Shown here in pieces: positions 22,539-33,834 of a stretch of 64,000 bases of DNA. Positions within the stretch are counted from its first letter, which is position 1, and each line of letters begins with the position of its first letter. The DNA comes from Malachius bipustulatus (lineage: Eukaryota; Arthropoda; Insecta; Coleoptera; Melyridae), in NCBI GenBank assembly GCA_910589415.1, contig OU342638.1, forward strand, positions 12,564,014 to 12,628,013, read 5' to 3'. The translations under genes were made by a program, and so were the position numbers. The notes beneath the pieces were generated by a model. It saw only the letters and a list, made by a program, of their open reading frames with translations. It was not told the origin of the DNA and made no database searches.

Positions 22539-24168
22539 TGCTGCGCTCGGGCTTATTAGATTAGGCTCTGGGCCAATTAAAATGATTCTTGGCCAATTAA
22601 AATTCGATCGTTGTTGAAATAATTGCCGACTTACCTTCGTTGGGCCGAAGTATTAATTGATGCACCAAAATCTCACCCAGATTTCGTGCGACTGTGGTAA
22701 CATCAGCAGCATAAAGCGGTACGGTTTAATTTCCTCTAAGATAAAAGATAGTGGGATGCCAGTGCCTTATGGTTTTTGAATAATTGATCTAAAGTAACCT
22801 GAACTATAAAGGCATCAAAATTCACTCAGGTTATGAGATGTTAACTATTTCTAACTACTGTAGTATCTACCTACTGAATAATAAAGTTGATCTTTTAATG
22901 AAAAGTATATTTATGAATTCTGTTTACAAAATAAATGATTGAAATTCTATGGTTATGAAATTACTAATTAATTGATCATGAAGTTAATTGCAAAATATCT
23001 CATTTAACAGTTTAACTGGTAGAGAAAATAGATATCTATCTTTCCTTCACATAATAAATGACAAACTCTTTCAAGTATTACTTGAATAATAATGGTAATG
23101 ATTGTATATCAGGTATTTCAAAGTTATTATTAATATAAGTTTTAATTAATAAAACATCAATCTCACGACGAGATAAGGCAATAGAACGACACAAAAATCC
23201 TAACAGTTTTCTCTGATATCACTCTGAGCAATAAAAGGTTATGTCACACTTTGCTTACTGATACGCCATTTTGCCTTCCTTGGAATGTCGTGCCGAGACT
23301 GGAGAGCGGGGCCCTGGACGAAATCTCAGGATAAGAGACCGTGGTCTCCCTCTGGGGTGGCAGAAAGACTGGTGGACGGTGTCGTGTCCCGTGGGAACAC
23401 GTGCCTAACACTGGTAGCGTGGTCGTCCTTCGAGGTTAGATGAAAGATGAAAATATGAGGCTCCGAATGATGAGATCCAGTATTTAGGGGCAGGTAGCAG
23501 CAAAACCTTCAGATAGTGTAAGAGATTCCTTCCATAAAAGCGGATATTCAGATGTACCAGAAATGGAAACCAATATGGCGTCCGGGAAGACAGGTGGGGT
23601 TCTACTCCGTAGATAGGTTTTCAGACGAGATAAGATAGTACCCCGATTGATAGGGTAGGTAGAAAGAACTATAACAATATATAAACTCTATTAGAGAAAG
23701 TTTCAGATAGTTTGAACAATTTACTTACCCGATTTATTAATCGGTCCTTAGATAAAGAGAAAAGGTAGGGGTGCGACTTGTCGCTTCAAGCACCAAGAAT
23801 GGAAGACCAACAAACTTGTCCAGAAAGTGCGGAGCACCTTTTCCGCGCAGCTCGAAGAAAGGGTTGCTGTATTTAAATTTGCAAAACTACATCACAGCGA
23901 CATCTGTGTTTCTAATTTATCGAAAAGGAAGATTGTAAGAGAAGGAAGTTACAGATTGTGCTAAAGGTAGGGATCTTGAACTTGCCTAGTTTAGTTAGTT
24001 TTACCACTCGGCAACAGGTGGCGATGTTGGATCGAAATTCATATTTTCGGAACCTTATATTCCTTCTCATTGATGAATACCTTAATAGCAAAGATTTAGA
24101 TAATGTGGTCCCGTTTAAATAATTTTAAATGGAGCCAATTAAAGAATAAAACCTTTAACGACGTTACA
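22539..24168 (-). repeat. gypsy 3' LTR (1,630 bp)
   Basis: On the minus strand it starts TGTAACGTCGTTAAAGG and ends CGAGCGCAGCA, so it has the usual TG...CA ends. It aligns base for base, as far as I could read, with 31872-33501. Confidence 0.93.
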
Positions 24169-24182
24169 CACTTCTCTTTACC
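24169..24182 (-). other. polypurine tract of the gypsy element
   Basis: Directly before the 3' LTR on the sense strand is TAAAGAGAAGTG, a purine-rich run in the place expected for the plus-strand primer. Confidence 0.7.
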
Positions 24183-26443
24183 GGGGTAAGGAAAGGATTA
24201 AAGATAAACCAACTGGAAAAAGCACAGGCGTATTTCAAGTTGTTACTATACCCGAAGAAGGGTATGTTTGCGGGACAACTAGGTGACGATAAGTTTAGAG
24301 AATATGACTCAGAAATCACGTTCATAAATAACATGAACCTTTCGAAGAAATAAGATAACAATTCTGAACGAACAAACGGTCAACGACATCATTGATCTGT
24401 TTCATTGAATGAATAAAATTTCTCTTATATATGCTTACTAAGGTAACATGCAACTTTCAAAGGGAATAGCGTTAGGTTTACTAAAATTACATGCAACTTA
24501 AATATTAAGCACTAGGTAATAATTATTCATAAGGTATAAAAATAAAATATTCATGCTTCTTTGCAAAGGCAACAAAATAAAAGATATGCTAGTAACGGTA
24601 GTAATAAGATAATTAAGATAACTTTCTTAAACGGTAATTGTTCTCGCCGAACAATGTCGATAAACAAAGGAATAATTTCTAGATAACTAGATACGATGAT
24701 ACGATAAGGTATGGTTAGATAATATAAGATAAGATAAATACAATAAGATAAGATACATAATAAGATAAATAAAATCAATAATACTGTCAGATATCACAGT
24801 AATGAATATTCTAAAATAAATAAAATTAGAATTCCTAAGAAGGAAAAATCTCCTGAGGTGGGCACGAAACATTTCCCTTGCTGTTGAACGCCGCTTCCCC
24901 GACCAACGACAACCCGCGCTCTGCTTTGAAGCATGCCCCGCCACTGAGACAGTGGTGAGCGAAAAAGTAAGAGGTAAGATCATCGTGATTGAGTGACAGG
25001 TTCAACTAGCAAAAGTGAAACTCGATCCTCAAGGGGGTTGATGCTGTCCAAACTTGGGCATCAAAACATCTATGTACAGGGAAAGATAAATTTTTGGAGT
25101 CCACAAGGGTAATCCATGAGTAAGATTTTTCATCTTTGAACCAGTCAAAATTTGACTATGTCGTCGTCTATGCGACTCCATAATAAATGGTTAAGAGAAA
25201 GGAAGTTTGCAGATAATCACTGCGTAGCTTATCAAATAGCGTAATTGCAATAATCATATCGATAAATCATCCAATAATCACATAGATAAACATTCGATAA
25301 TCGCACAGAGAAAACGTCAATAATCGCCTGGATTATTAGATAAACATTGAGGTAACGGTAAGATAATTTATCTCACTCGGTAAGATAAGAAAAATGGAAC
25401 AACCATTTTCATCGCTAAGGTAGGGGACATTCGATATCCGTGTTCAGATTTATTTATGTTAACACCGAAAATCTAAAGTCATCTTTGCAAATTCAACACT
25501 AGAATTCACATAGATTTTTATTTTCCATTTTGGAAAATATTCGCAGAGAAGATAATTATTAGCTACCATTCTATTATGGTACTAATAGCTATAGATAAGG
25601 TAAGATAGGATAATTCCTTTTCTTTGAAAAGAAATTAAAGATAAGAAAGGCACGAAGCTTTGACTAAAGCTTACGCCTGTCATTTTTCAAGAAGAAAATT
25701 GCAAATTCAATTTTCGTTTCCTTGAACGGTAGATAAGATAAGGTAGAGATATTCTGTTGTCTTCCGTTGAGGCAACAGAGGGATTTTTCACTTTAGCCAT
25801 GCAGGGCGGAAAATCTTAAAGCACCCAAGCTTGGAAAGATGGTAGATAAGATAAAAGAGATCTGCTGTCATCTGATTGGACTAGCAGAGCAGTTTTCACT
25901 TTAGCACGTAGCAGGGCGGAAACTGTCGGGAAAGCACCCGTCTAAAACTAGACGGTAGATAAGATAGAGGTAAAAGATAAGATAAGGTAGATACAACGGC
26001 AAGATAGCGTTTTCTTTAGTTTACTGAACATAAGAAAAGTTAAGAGATAACATTAGACCTGTAAACATAGTCAGACAAGATAGGCGAATAGTTACTTTTC
26101 AAGGTAATGATTCAGATAGCCAGAAAGATATGGGTTCTCAAAATTTGAGCGATAAAATAAAAAGAGAGCCTGAGGATAGCAGATACCGATCCCAAAATTA
26201 GCAACATTTACACTTGTCGCGACACATTCACACAACTAGTTTCGAGATCTTTGAGAAACGCTTTGAAAGATACCGTTTTCATTCTGCATACATTCTTCAT
26301 TCATTCTAGGATACGACAAGAAACGGAGCTTTCTCAATTCTCGTATTGCTAGACCTCATTTTCTAAACGGATTTTTGTCAAATACAAAAAGAGAGATAAA
26401 GATAGGTATGGAAATAAAGTTAAAGAGAAGATATTATAAGGAA
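24183..26443 (-). other. GATA-rich non-coding region between pol and 3' LTR
   Basis: No frame longer than about 98 codons and no envelope-like ORF (signal peptide, furin site or transmembrane segment) is present. The plus strand is crowded with GATAAG/AGATAA words, especially 24,680-24,770 and 25,340-25,990, and with a two-unit tandem repeat. I infer a regulatory or packaging role as one option; simple sequence drift of an old env is another. Confidence 0.6.
25728..25953. repeat. two tandem 113-bp units in the gypsy 3' region
   Basis: Both units start GGTAGATAAGATAA and share TTTTCACTTTAGC, GCAGGGCGGAAA and AAAGCACCC at matching offsets, with diverged sequence between. A partial third unit start follows at 25954. 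Confidence 0.8.
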
Positions 26444-29400
26444 CTATTCGTCGCTTTTCGGCGGGTCTTCGCCTCGATAAGCCTTCAAATCTTTAGAATG
26501 CCAGCGACCTAGGGGATTGCCTTCTTGGTCCTGTAATTCGTACACTAATTTAGACACTACTTTAGATATCCGGCATAGTACGAATTTTGGGGCCAATTTA
26601 GCAGCAAAATTCTTTGCGGCATTCGAAAGTGGGTAGGTATGTTTCCAGACGAGGTCACCCTCGGTGAAAACATCGGGGCGCTTGCGTAAGTCGTAATGTT
26701 TCTTACTTACTTCGTAAGCTTTCTTAAGTCTATCACGTATATCGCTGAAGATAGGAGGTAATTTAGATATGTCTTGTTCTCGATGAACATAAGACAGATC
26801 ATCAGGTAATTCTAGATAATTATCTGAGACTGGACCGTAAAAGGTTCCGTCTACAGGGACATTTCTAGCGAAAAGTAGGAAAGCTGGAGCGTGTTTAGTA
26901 ACTTCGCTCACCGATAAGTTAATTGCTTGTGCAACTTTATAAACATTTTTATCCCAATCTTTATGATTGTCACGGATGTAAGATGAGATGGCTGTAAGGA
27001 TGGTACGATTCGTTCTCTCGGTCGGATTCACCTGAGATAAATGCCTGGCGCTATACCACAAGTTAACTTCGTAGTTTTTCAGCAAATTAGTAAATAGACT
27101 GCTTTTAAAGATTTGAGCGTTGTCACAAAGCAGAATTTGAGGCACACCGAAAATTAAGAACACTTGGTTCTCAAGAAATTTTGTAACGGCAGCTGCTGTA
27201 GCATTAGGCATTGGTTTAACCAAAACGAATTTCGAAAACCAATCAGTGACGACTAAAAGTTGGGTGTTTCTAGCCTTGGATCGAGGGAAAGGTCCCATGA
27301 AGTCAATAGAGAGAAATTGGAAGGGAAAATTGATTTTCTTATAATTACCCATGAGTCCTACGCGAGCAGTGTTTGGGGCTTTGTGTGCTCCACAAACCTG
27401 GCAGTTTCTCACGTACTTTTTGACTGAGATAATCATTTTGGGCCAATAATAAACTTCAGATATTCTTGCCAAAGTTTTACTTACTCCAAAATGTGCAGAA
27501 GTTGGAGGGTCATGAAATTGAGCAATTATTTCCTCCCGATTAGGAGTAGGGACAACAATTTTCCAATCAGATAGGTTAGACACGACTTCCACTCGAGGCT
27601 TAACATGTTTATAAAGAATATTGTCTTTGATGGTAAAGTCAGGGTATTTCTCAGGAAACTCGGTAACTTTGGAGACCATGTCTTTATACCAATCATCAGG
27701 TACAAAGTTTTGGAGAGAGATAGAAGAAATAGAGCGGGAAAGATAGTCTGCAGGGACATTGCAAGTGCCTTTTCGATGTTTAATGTCGAAATCAAACTGG
27801 CTGAGGCGTAAACACCATCTAGCTACACGACCCATAGGATCTTTTAACGTGCGAAGCCAGAGAAGAGAGGCATGATCGGTGTAAACTGTAAAATTTGCAC
27901 CTTCGACATAAGGGCGAAAATATTCTATACCAAAGAGGACACCTAAACATTCTCTTTCGGTAACAGTGTATTTCTTCTCGGCTTTCGAGAGCATTCGACT
28001 AGCAAAAGCAATGGGGTGTTCAAAATCTCCCTCAAGTTGAAAAAGCACCGCACCTAACCCGAAATCACTTGCATCCGTCTGTATGCAAAAGGGCTTCGAG
28101 AAGTCTGGGCTAGCTAGAACGGGAGCTGTAGTCAGTCGTTCCTTGAGAAGTTTAAAAGCTTGATCAGCTTCTGAGTTCCAAGTTATCGACTGTCCCTTTT
28201 TTCGGTTATGCAGCAGAGCTGAGATAGGAGCACTGATTGTAGAAAAATCCTTTATGAAACGCCTATAATATTGTAAGATACCTAGGACGTGTCTTACTCC
28301 AGTGGTGTTATGAGGAACAGGGGACTCAATAATCGATTTAACTTTCTCTTCACTAACTCGCAATCCGTTTCTATCGATAATAAAACCCAAAAAGGAGAGA
28401 GAATCTCGACAGAAGTGACATTTGTCGAAGTTGACAGTAAGATTAGCGTCTTTTAAACGCTCGTATACTTCCCTTAAAATTTCTAGATGTTTCTCGAAAC
28501 TATTCGTGGCGATGATTATATCGTCAAGATAAACAAAAACAAATGGCTCCAAAGCTGGACCTAAAATTGTGTCCATAAGACGTTGTTGGGTTTGAGCACT
28601 GTTTCTCAGTCCGAAAGGCATTCGTCGGAATTGGAATAAACCTCTCCCGGGAACTACAAAAGCGGTCTTTGGGCGGGATTCTTCGTCCAAAGGAACTTGA
28701 AAGAAAGCCTGCTTTAAATCGATGGAGGTAAGATAATTAGCGTCTTTGAGCTTGCTCAAGATAGTATCGATTCTAGGCAGGGGATATGAGTCATGTGTGG
28801 TGATCTCGTTTAGTTTCCGACCATCAAAACACATACGGTATGTTTTGTCTTTCTTGCGGACCAAAAGAACAGGGGACACCCAAGGAGAATTACTTTTTTC
28901 GACAATTTCTAACTTAAGTAATTTATCTACCTCTTCATTCAGATATTGTTGAAGGGTTGGAGATAATGGATATTGTCTCTGTCTAAAAGGTTTAGCGTCT
29001 TTTGTTTCTATGGAATGACATAGCACATTGGTCTCAGGGAGTATATTAACACGGGCCAAACTTTTGAATTTGTCTATCGTCGATTCAAGTCTAGACAGGT
29101 CAGTAGGAGGTAAACAAGAGATATCCTGAATCTTATTGATAGCGCAAACCTTAAGTTCATTAGGTAAGACAGAAGATAATGAAGACGAAGGATCACCGGG
29201 ATGAACTTCGAAAGATTCATTTACGAAATTAATCATCATGTTGAAAATACGAGCTACGTCTATTCCCAAGATAATTTGTGGTGAAATGGAAGATACCACA
29301 TGGAATTGGACTTTCTTTGTGACGTCATCTATGGTCAGGTCAAGTTCAATTATGTCGATAACAGATAGAGGGGAACCATCGGCATTTTTTAGAGAACACA

Positions 29401-29911
29401 ATAAATCTGAATTTTTGGAAGGGATGGGTAGTTCGCCCAAAACTTCCTGCATGGTTTCCAAATCACAAACAGAGATATTGGCGCCGGTGTCAAAGAGGGC
29501 TGTATAAGGTACGTCACACATTTTGACAGCTATAAATGGTCTATTGTCAACAGGGTTAGATAATAAAATTGGAGCTATAACAGGTATTAAAGAGTCAGCA
29601 CTTGGTTTAGGTATGTCCTTTTTAGGAGGTATTCGAAAAGATTCGAAAAAGTTTGCAACTTTTTGCAACCATGATTTCCACTGTTCCTTTTGGATAGTGA
29701 AATCAACAAGATAACTGGAAGATACTAGTGCTGGTCTTTTGGAGAGGGAGGAGACTGATCGTCCTTTGACTTCAAGCTCTTTTCTACAAGGGCTTGCTTT
29801 GGGCGGCTTGTCTCTTGTTGTCGCACTGCACCCTGTTGTGCAACTTCGTCGTTTTTTGAACGAGAAGTGACTTTGAGAGAGTTCAGGAAATCTGCCGAAC
29901 ATGAGGGGCAT
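26444..29911 (-). CDS. gypsy Pol polyprotein: protease, RT, RNase H, integrase
   Basis: The frame is open for 1,155 codons. An aspartic protease motif FDTGAN lies at about residue 140. RT follows with the FRRMPFGLRNS segment and catalytic YLDD at about residue 461 (28520-28531). RNase H shows TDASDFGLGAV near 610, ERECLGVLFG and YTDHASL. Integrase has an H-H-C-C zinc segment ending NCQVC near 830, then the catalytic triad in SIDFMGPF (about 868), CDNAQIF (about 930) and TERTNR (about 964). No chromodomain is evident; the C terminus has a WKHTYPLSNAAKNFAAKLAP segment typical of gypsy integrase tails. The annotated Met lies inside the end of gag, and the frame is -1 relative to gag with a 187-base overlap, so Pol is probably made by -1 frameshifting rather than from this Met. 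All catalytic residues are present. The host role is only self-replication. Confidence 0.95.
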   Translation of the reverse strand: MPLMFGRFPELSQSHFSFKKRRSCTTGCSATTRDKPPKASPCRKELEVKGRSVSSLSKRPALVSSSYLVDFTIQKEQWKSWLQKVANFFESFRIPPKKDIPKPSADSLIPVIAPILLSNPVDNRPFIAVKMCDVPYTALFDTGANISVCDLETMQEVLGELPIPSKNSDLLCSLKNADGSPLSVIDIIELDLTIDDVTKKVQFHVVSSISPQIILGIDVARIFNMMINFVNESFEVHPGDPSSSLSSVLPNELKVCAINKIQDISCLPPTDLSRLESTIDKFKSLARVNILPETNVLCHSIETKDAKPFRQRQYPLSPTLQQYLNEEVDKLLKLEIVEKSNSPWVSPVLLVRKKDKTYRMCFDGRKLNEITTHDSYPLPRIDTILSKLKDANYLTSIDLKQAFFQVPLDEESRPKTAFVVPGRGLFQFRRMPFGLRNSAQTQQRLMDTILGPALEPFVFVYLDDIIIATNSFEKHLEILREVYERLKDANLTVNFDKCHFCRDSLSFLGFIIDRNGLRVSEEKVKSIIESPVPHNTTGVRHVLGILQYYRRFIKDFSTISAPISALLHNRKKGQSITWNSEADQAFKLLKERLTTAPVLASPDFSKPFCIQTDASDFGLGAVLFQLEGDFEHPIAFASRMLSKAEKKYTVTERECLGVLFGIEYFRPYVEGANFTVYTDHASLLWLRTLKDPMGRVARWCLRLSQFDFDIKHRKGTCNVPADYLSRSISSISLQNFVPDDWYKDMVSKVTEFPEKYPDFTIKDNILYKHVKPRVEVVSNLSDWKIVVPTPNREEIIAQFHDPPTSAHFGVSKTLARISEVYYWPKMIISVKKYVRNCQVCGAHKAPNTARVGLMGNYKKINFPFQFLSIDFMGPFPRSKARNTQLLVVTDWFSKFVLVKPMPNATAAAVTKFLENQVFLIFGVPQILLCDNAQIFKSSLFTNLLKNYEVNLWYSARHLSQVNPTERTNRTILTAISSYIRDNHKDWDKNVYKVAQAINLSVSEVTKHAPAFLLFARNVPVDGTFYGPVSDNYLELPDDLSYVHREQDISKLPPIFSDIRDRLKKAYEVSKKHYDLRKRPDVFTEGDLVWKHTYPLSNAAKNFAAKLAPKFVLCRISKVVSKLVYELQDQEGNPLGRWHSKDLKAYRGEDPPKSDE

Positions 29912-31155
29912 TTAGACTTGTAGACATTTTTATGGCCACAGCCATAACAAAAAACTTTTCTAGGAAGATTACACCTTACATAGGTATGACCTTTGTTGGA
30001 ACAATTCCAACAGGTGACTGCAGAAAGGTTAGTAACAGGGATCTTGGTGTTACTAGGTGTAGGTGCACCTTTAGTTGGTGTGCCTCTGGCTTTACGAGAA
30101 GAGAAAGAAGCTGGTTCTCCAGAACATGCTAGGTCAGAATTTAAGAGACTTTGAACCTTCTTAGAGGGAGGGGGACGATATTGTTGGATAATAGTCCTAT
30201 TATCTTCTAACTCCTTTCCAATTGAAATTATGTCCTGAATGTTGTTTACCTCAACAAGGGCAAGATGATTTTGGAAATAAGGATGAAGATTTTTCTTGAT
30301 TATTTTAAATTGTTCCACTTCTGATGGGGGAGTAGACAATCTCTTAAATAAGCCTTGCATCGAGGCAACATAGATAGCAACTAACTCAAATTCACCATGA
30401 GTTCTTTGTTTGATTTCTTCTAATAGGTCATCATCGTAAGAGAGGGGGAGAAAAGTAATTTTCAATTTATTCTTGAGATCTTCCCAAGAAATAATTGAGC
30501 TTGCAACACTGCGAAACCAAATCAGGGCCTTGTCTTCAAAAAGATCCATTGCCGAATCAAAAAGATCGCGGTCTGAGACATTTCTCGACCTTTGAAGTTC
30601 TTTGACCTTTTCTAGAAATTGGATCAAATTATCCTTAGAAGAACCAGAAAATTTAATATTCCATTTATAAACTGGAACACTAGGTCTAGAATGAGTGGAG
30701 ACAGTAGAGCTTGATGCACTCTGAGAACTGGATGAGTTATCAGTTTGGTCTAGGGACTGGTCGTTTTTCAGAAGCCATTGACCTTCTAATTCTAAAGCCT
30801 CAGAAAATAAATCATCAGCTAAAGCTTTTGCTTCAGGATCTTGATCAAGTTTGAATCTATTGATTCTAGAGATCACATGATTCAGACGACATTGAATTCT
30901 TTGACAGATAGGGTCATTAAGAGACAAGGGAGCGTCCTGTATTTTGATTTTCAAATCTGCAAGAGTCTTTTTCACCTCTGCAGAATCTTTGTCAAAGGGG
31001 TAGACAGATTCGGAAATAGAAAGAGGATTTTCTTCCCTATTTAACAGGGCACGAAACTGAATTCGTCTTTTCTCCTGTGTATTAAATGGGACTTGTTTTC
31101 TAATTGCTATTTCGTAAGCGAGTTCTTCACTTAATAAAGCTAGAACGGGATTCAT
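29725..31155 (-). CDS. gypsy Gag
   Basis: The 476-residue frame starts MNPVLALLSEEL and is open to its stop. The middle third carries a capsid-like region (SGSSKDNLIQFLEKVKELQR, then DKALIWFRSV and WEDLKNKLK), which matches the retrotransposon gag pattern. Near residue 380 there is CWNCSNKGHTYVRC, a CCHC zinc knuckle, followed by CYGCGHKNVYKSKCPSC, a second Cys-rich unit with altered spacing. The C terminus is Ser/Lys/Gln-rich. It overlaps pol by 187 bases in a different frame. The product should form the particle and bind genomic RNA. Confidence 0.93.
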   Translation of the reverse strand: MNPVLALLSEELAYEIAIRKQVPFNTQEKRRIQFRALLNREENPLSISESVYPFDKDSAEVKKTLADLKIKIQDAPLSLNDPICQRIQCRLNHVISRINRFKLDQDPEAKALADDLFSEALELEGQWLLKNDQSLDQTDNSSSSQSASSSTVSTHSRPSVPVYKWNIKFSGSSKDNLIQFLEKVKELQRSRNVSDRDLFDSAMDLFEDKALIWFRSVASSIISWEDLKNKLKITFLPLSYDDDLLEEIKQRTHGEFELVAIYVASMQGLFKRLSTPPSEVEQFKIIKKNLHPYFQNHLALVEVNNIQDIISIGKELEDNRTIIQQYRPPPSKKVQSLLNSDLACSGEPASFSSRKARGTPTKGAPTPSNTKIPVTNLSAVTCWNCSNKGHTYVRCNLPRKVFCYGCGHKNVYKSKCPSCSADFLNSLKVTSRSKNDEVAQQGAVRQQETSRPKQALVEKSLKSKDDQSPPSPKDQH

Positions 31156-31871
31156 GATTGAAATCTACTAAAGTCGGTAAGGTAGGGATCGAAAAAGCTA
31201 TGTGACGCTATGGTGTATCTTTACACGTAAAGAATTCGTTTTCTACGTTTGACGTAAAGAATGCAAGGGATACGTCGCAACACTGCTCGTAGCTTTAGCG
31301 CTTGTCGGCACTATCATCAACAGCTGACTGGAGAGTCAAAGATTAATGGAAACCTAACCTAACTTAATGAGAAAATGGTAAGGTAATTTTCAGGGAAAGA
31401 TTTTTGGATACAGTTTTCAAAGACAGCTTAACTACAGAGCTCTCGTATCGAGTATCCTCTCCGTACGGAATTAAGCTTCTCTAAAACATGCTCGAGACAT
31501 CACGACGGTATAATCAACCACTCCGTAAAGCTCCCTGACGGGTTACCCTTTAGCGGCAGTGTAGCGGTAAGAAAAAGTAGGTATTTTCGCGGCACGGTAC
31601 TTTGCACAAAGATAATTAGGTAGGTACACATATATTAGGGAACAATAATGCTTAAAACTAAATCATGCAAAGCTTTCAATAAAAAATTCATGCAGTAAGC
31701 AACAAGAGAAATTTATATAAATATCAAGTGATATCGCAGACAAATCGTAAAGTTCAAATAGTTATGAGATTTATTTTATGAAAATCCTAGATACATAAAA
31801 GCCAAATAAGATAAAGATAAATTGGATTTCTAATTCAAAGAAGTAAACGTTCCACACCGGGGAGTGCCAAT
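31156..31871 (-). other. gypsy leader and primer-binding site
   Basis: The 716 bases between 5' LTR and gag hold no ORF of note. One base after the LTR the sense strand reads TGGCACTCCCCGGTGTGG; the TGG start is the usual mark of a tRNA-primed site. I could not name the tRNA. Confidence 0.65.
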
Positions 31872-33501
31872 TGCTGCGCTCGGGCTTATTAGATTAGGCT
31901 CTGGGCCAATTAAAATGATTCTTGGCCAATTAAAATTCGATCGTTGTTGAAATAATTGCCGACTTACCTTCGTTGGGCCGAAGTATTAATTGATGCACCA
32001 AAATCTCACCCAGATTTCGTGCGACTGTGGTAACATCAGCAGCATAAAGCGGTACGGTTTAATTTCCTCTAAGATAAAAGATAGTGGGATGCCAGTGCCT
32101 TATGGTTTTTGAATAATTGATCTAAAGTAACCTGAACTATAAAGGCATCAAAATTCACTCAGGTTATGAGATGTTAACTATTTCTAACTACTGTAGTATC
32201 TACCTACTGAATAATAAAGTTGATCTTTTAATGAAAAGTATATTTATGAATTCTGTTTACAAAATAAATGATTGAAATTCTATGGTTATGAAATTACTAA
32301 TTAATTGATCATGAAGTTAATTGCAAAATATCTCATTTAACAGTTTAACTGGTAGAGAAAATAGATATCTATCTTTCCTTCACATAATAAATGACAAACT
32401 CTTTCAAGTATTACTTGAATAATAATGGTAATGATTGTATATCAGGTATTTCAAAGTTATTATTAATATAAGTTTTAATTAATAAAACATCAATCTCACG
32501 ACGAGATAAGGCAATAGAACGACACAAAAATCCTAACAGTTTTCTCTGATATCACTCTGAGCAATAAAAGGTTATGTCACACTTTGCTTACTGATACGCC
32601 ATTTTGCCTTCCTTGGAATGTCGTGCCGAGACTGGAGAGCGGGGCCCTGGACGAAATCTCAGGATAAGAGACCGTGGTCTCCCTCTGGGGTGGCAGAAAG
32701 ACTGGTGGACGGTGTCGTGTCCCGTGGGAACACGTGCCTAACACTGGTAGCGTGGTCGTCCTTCGAGGTTAGATGAAAGATGAAAATATGAGGCTCCGAA
32801 TGATGAGATCCAGTATTTAGGGGCAGGTAGCAGCAAAACCTTCAGATAGTGTAAGAGATTCCTTCCATAAAAGCGGATATTCAGATGTACCAGAAATGGA
32901 AACCAATATGGCGTCCGGGAAGACAGGTGGGGTTCTACTCCGTAGATAGGTTTTCAGACGAGATAAGATAGTACCCCGATTGATAGGGTAGGTAGAAAGA
33001 ACTATAACAATATATAAACTCTATTAGAGAAAGTTTCAGATAGTTTGAACAATTTACTTACCCGATTTATTAATCGGTCCTTAGATAAAGAGAAAAGGTA
33101 GGGGTGCGACTTGTCGCTTCAAGCACCAAGAATGGAAGACCAACAAACTTGTCCAGAAAGTGCGGAGCACCTTTTCCGCGCAGCTCGAAGAAAGGGTTGC
33201 TGTATTTAAATTTGCAAAACTACATCACAGCGACATCTGTGTTTCTAATTTATCGAAAAGGAAGATTGTAAGAGAAGGAAGTTACAGATTGTGCTAAAGG
33301 TAGGGATCTTGAACTTGCCTAGTTTAGTTAGTTTTACCACTCGGCAACAGGTGGCGATGTTGGATCGAAATTCATATTTTCGGAACCTTATATTCCTTCT
33401 CATTGATGAATACCTTAATAGCAAAGATTTAGATAATGTGGTCCCGTTTAAATAATTTTAAATGGAGCCAATTAAAGAATAAAACCTTTAACGACGTTAC
33501 A
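31872..33501 (-). repeat. gypsy 5' LTR (1,630 bp)
   Basis: Same TG...CA ends and length as the 3' LTR. It carries the element's promoter by position. The stretch TATATAAACTC near 33,010 on the plus strand is AT-rich, but I cannot place a start site. Confidence 0.93.
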
Positions 33502-33505
33502 GTAC

Positions 33506-33834
33506 CTGGGAATTGTCTGCTCATAATATCCTTCGATTCGAGGTAGACTTTGCTGCCATTATTTTTTTTGTGCGATTATCCATTTTTTCACTGTAAATTA
33601 TGATGGTCAAAAATACCTTAATGAAAATTTTGATTGAATCATTCAGCAAAACTCTAACAAAAAACTGTAATTTATTATGGCTCATAACCTACAAATTAAA
33701 ATTACAAAATAAAAACACGCGCTTTTCTCCGCCTCCCTCCTTTTCGAGTGTTCGAAAACTAAGGCCATCTATTGTTATCGAGATTCAACTTTCAGGATAA
33801 CTTACCCCCACCACCAATCGAACGATACTCGCCT
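33506..33834. other. loop DNA right of the gypsy insertion
   Basis: No gene. This is the other half of the loop interrupted by gypsy; it runs into the right arm at about 33,835 (TTAGAATGACGTTTTCGAAC). Confidence 0.35.

Larger units (their letters stand above)
22539..33501 (-). mobile_element. complete Ty3/gypsy LTR retrotransposon (10,963 bp), env-less
   Basis: Two LTRs of equal length enclose gag and pol on the minus strand. The 4-base duplication GTAC lies at 22535-22538 and 33502-33505. Order in the sense direction: 5' LTR (right), a TGG-starting primer-binding site, 716-base leader, gag, pol (protease, RT, RNase H, integrase), then 2.27 kb without an ORF, a purine tract and the 3' LTR (left). 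I saw no difference between the LTRs when reading them side by side, and both ORFs are open, so this is a recent and potentially active copy. It sits in the loop of an older inverted repeat. Confidence 0.95.

Noticed and set aside
24551..24983. Hydrophobic minus-strand ORFs in the gypsy tail, considered as an envelope remnant
   Set aside because: The Ile/Leu/Tyr-rich text comes from GATAAG-type simple repeats; there is no signal peptide plus cleavage site plus anchor arrangement.
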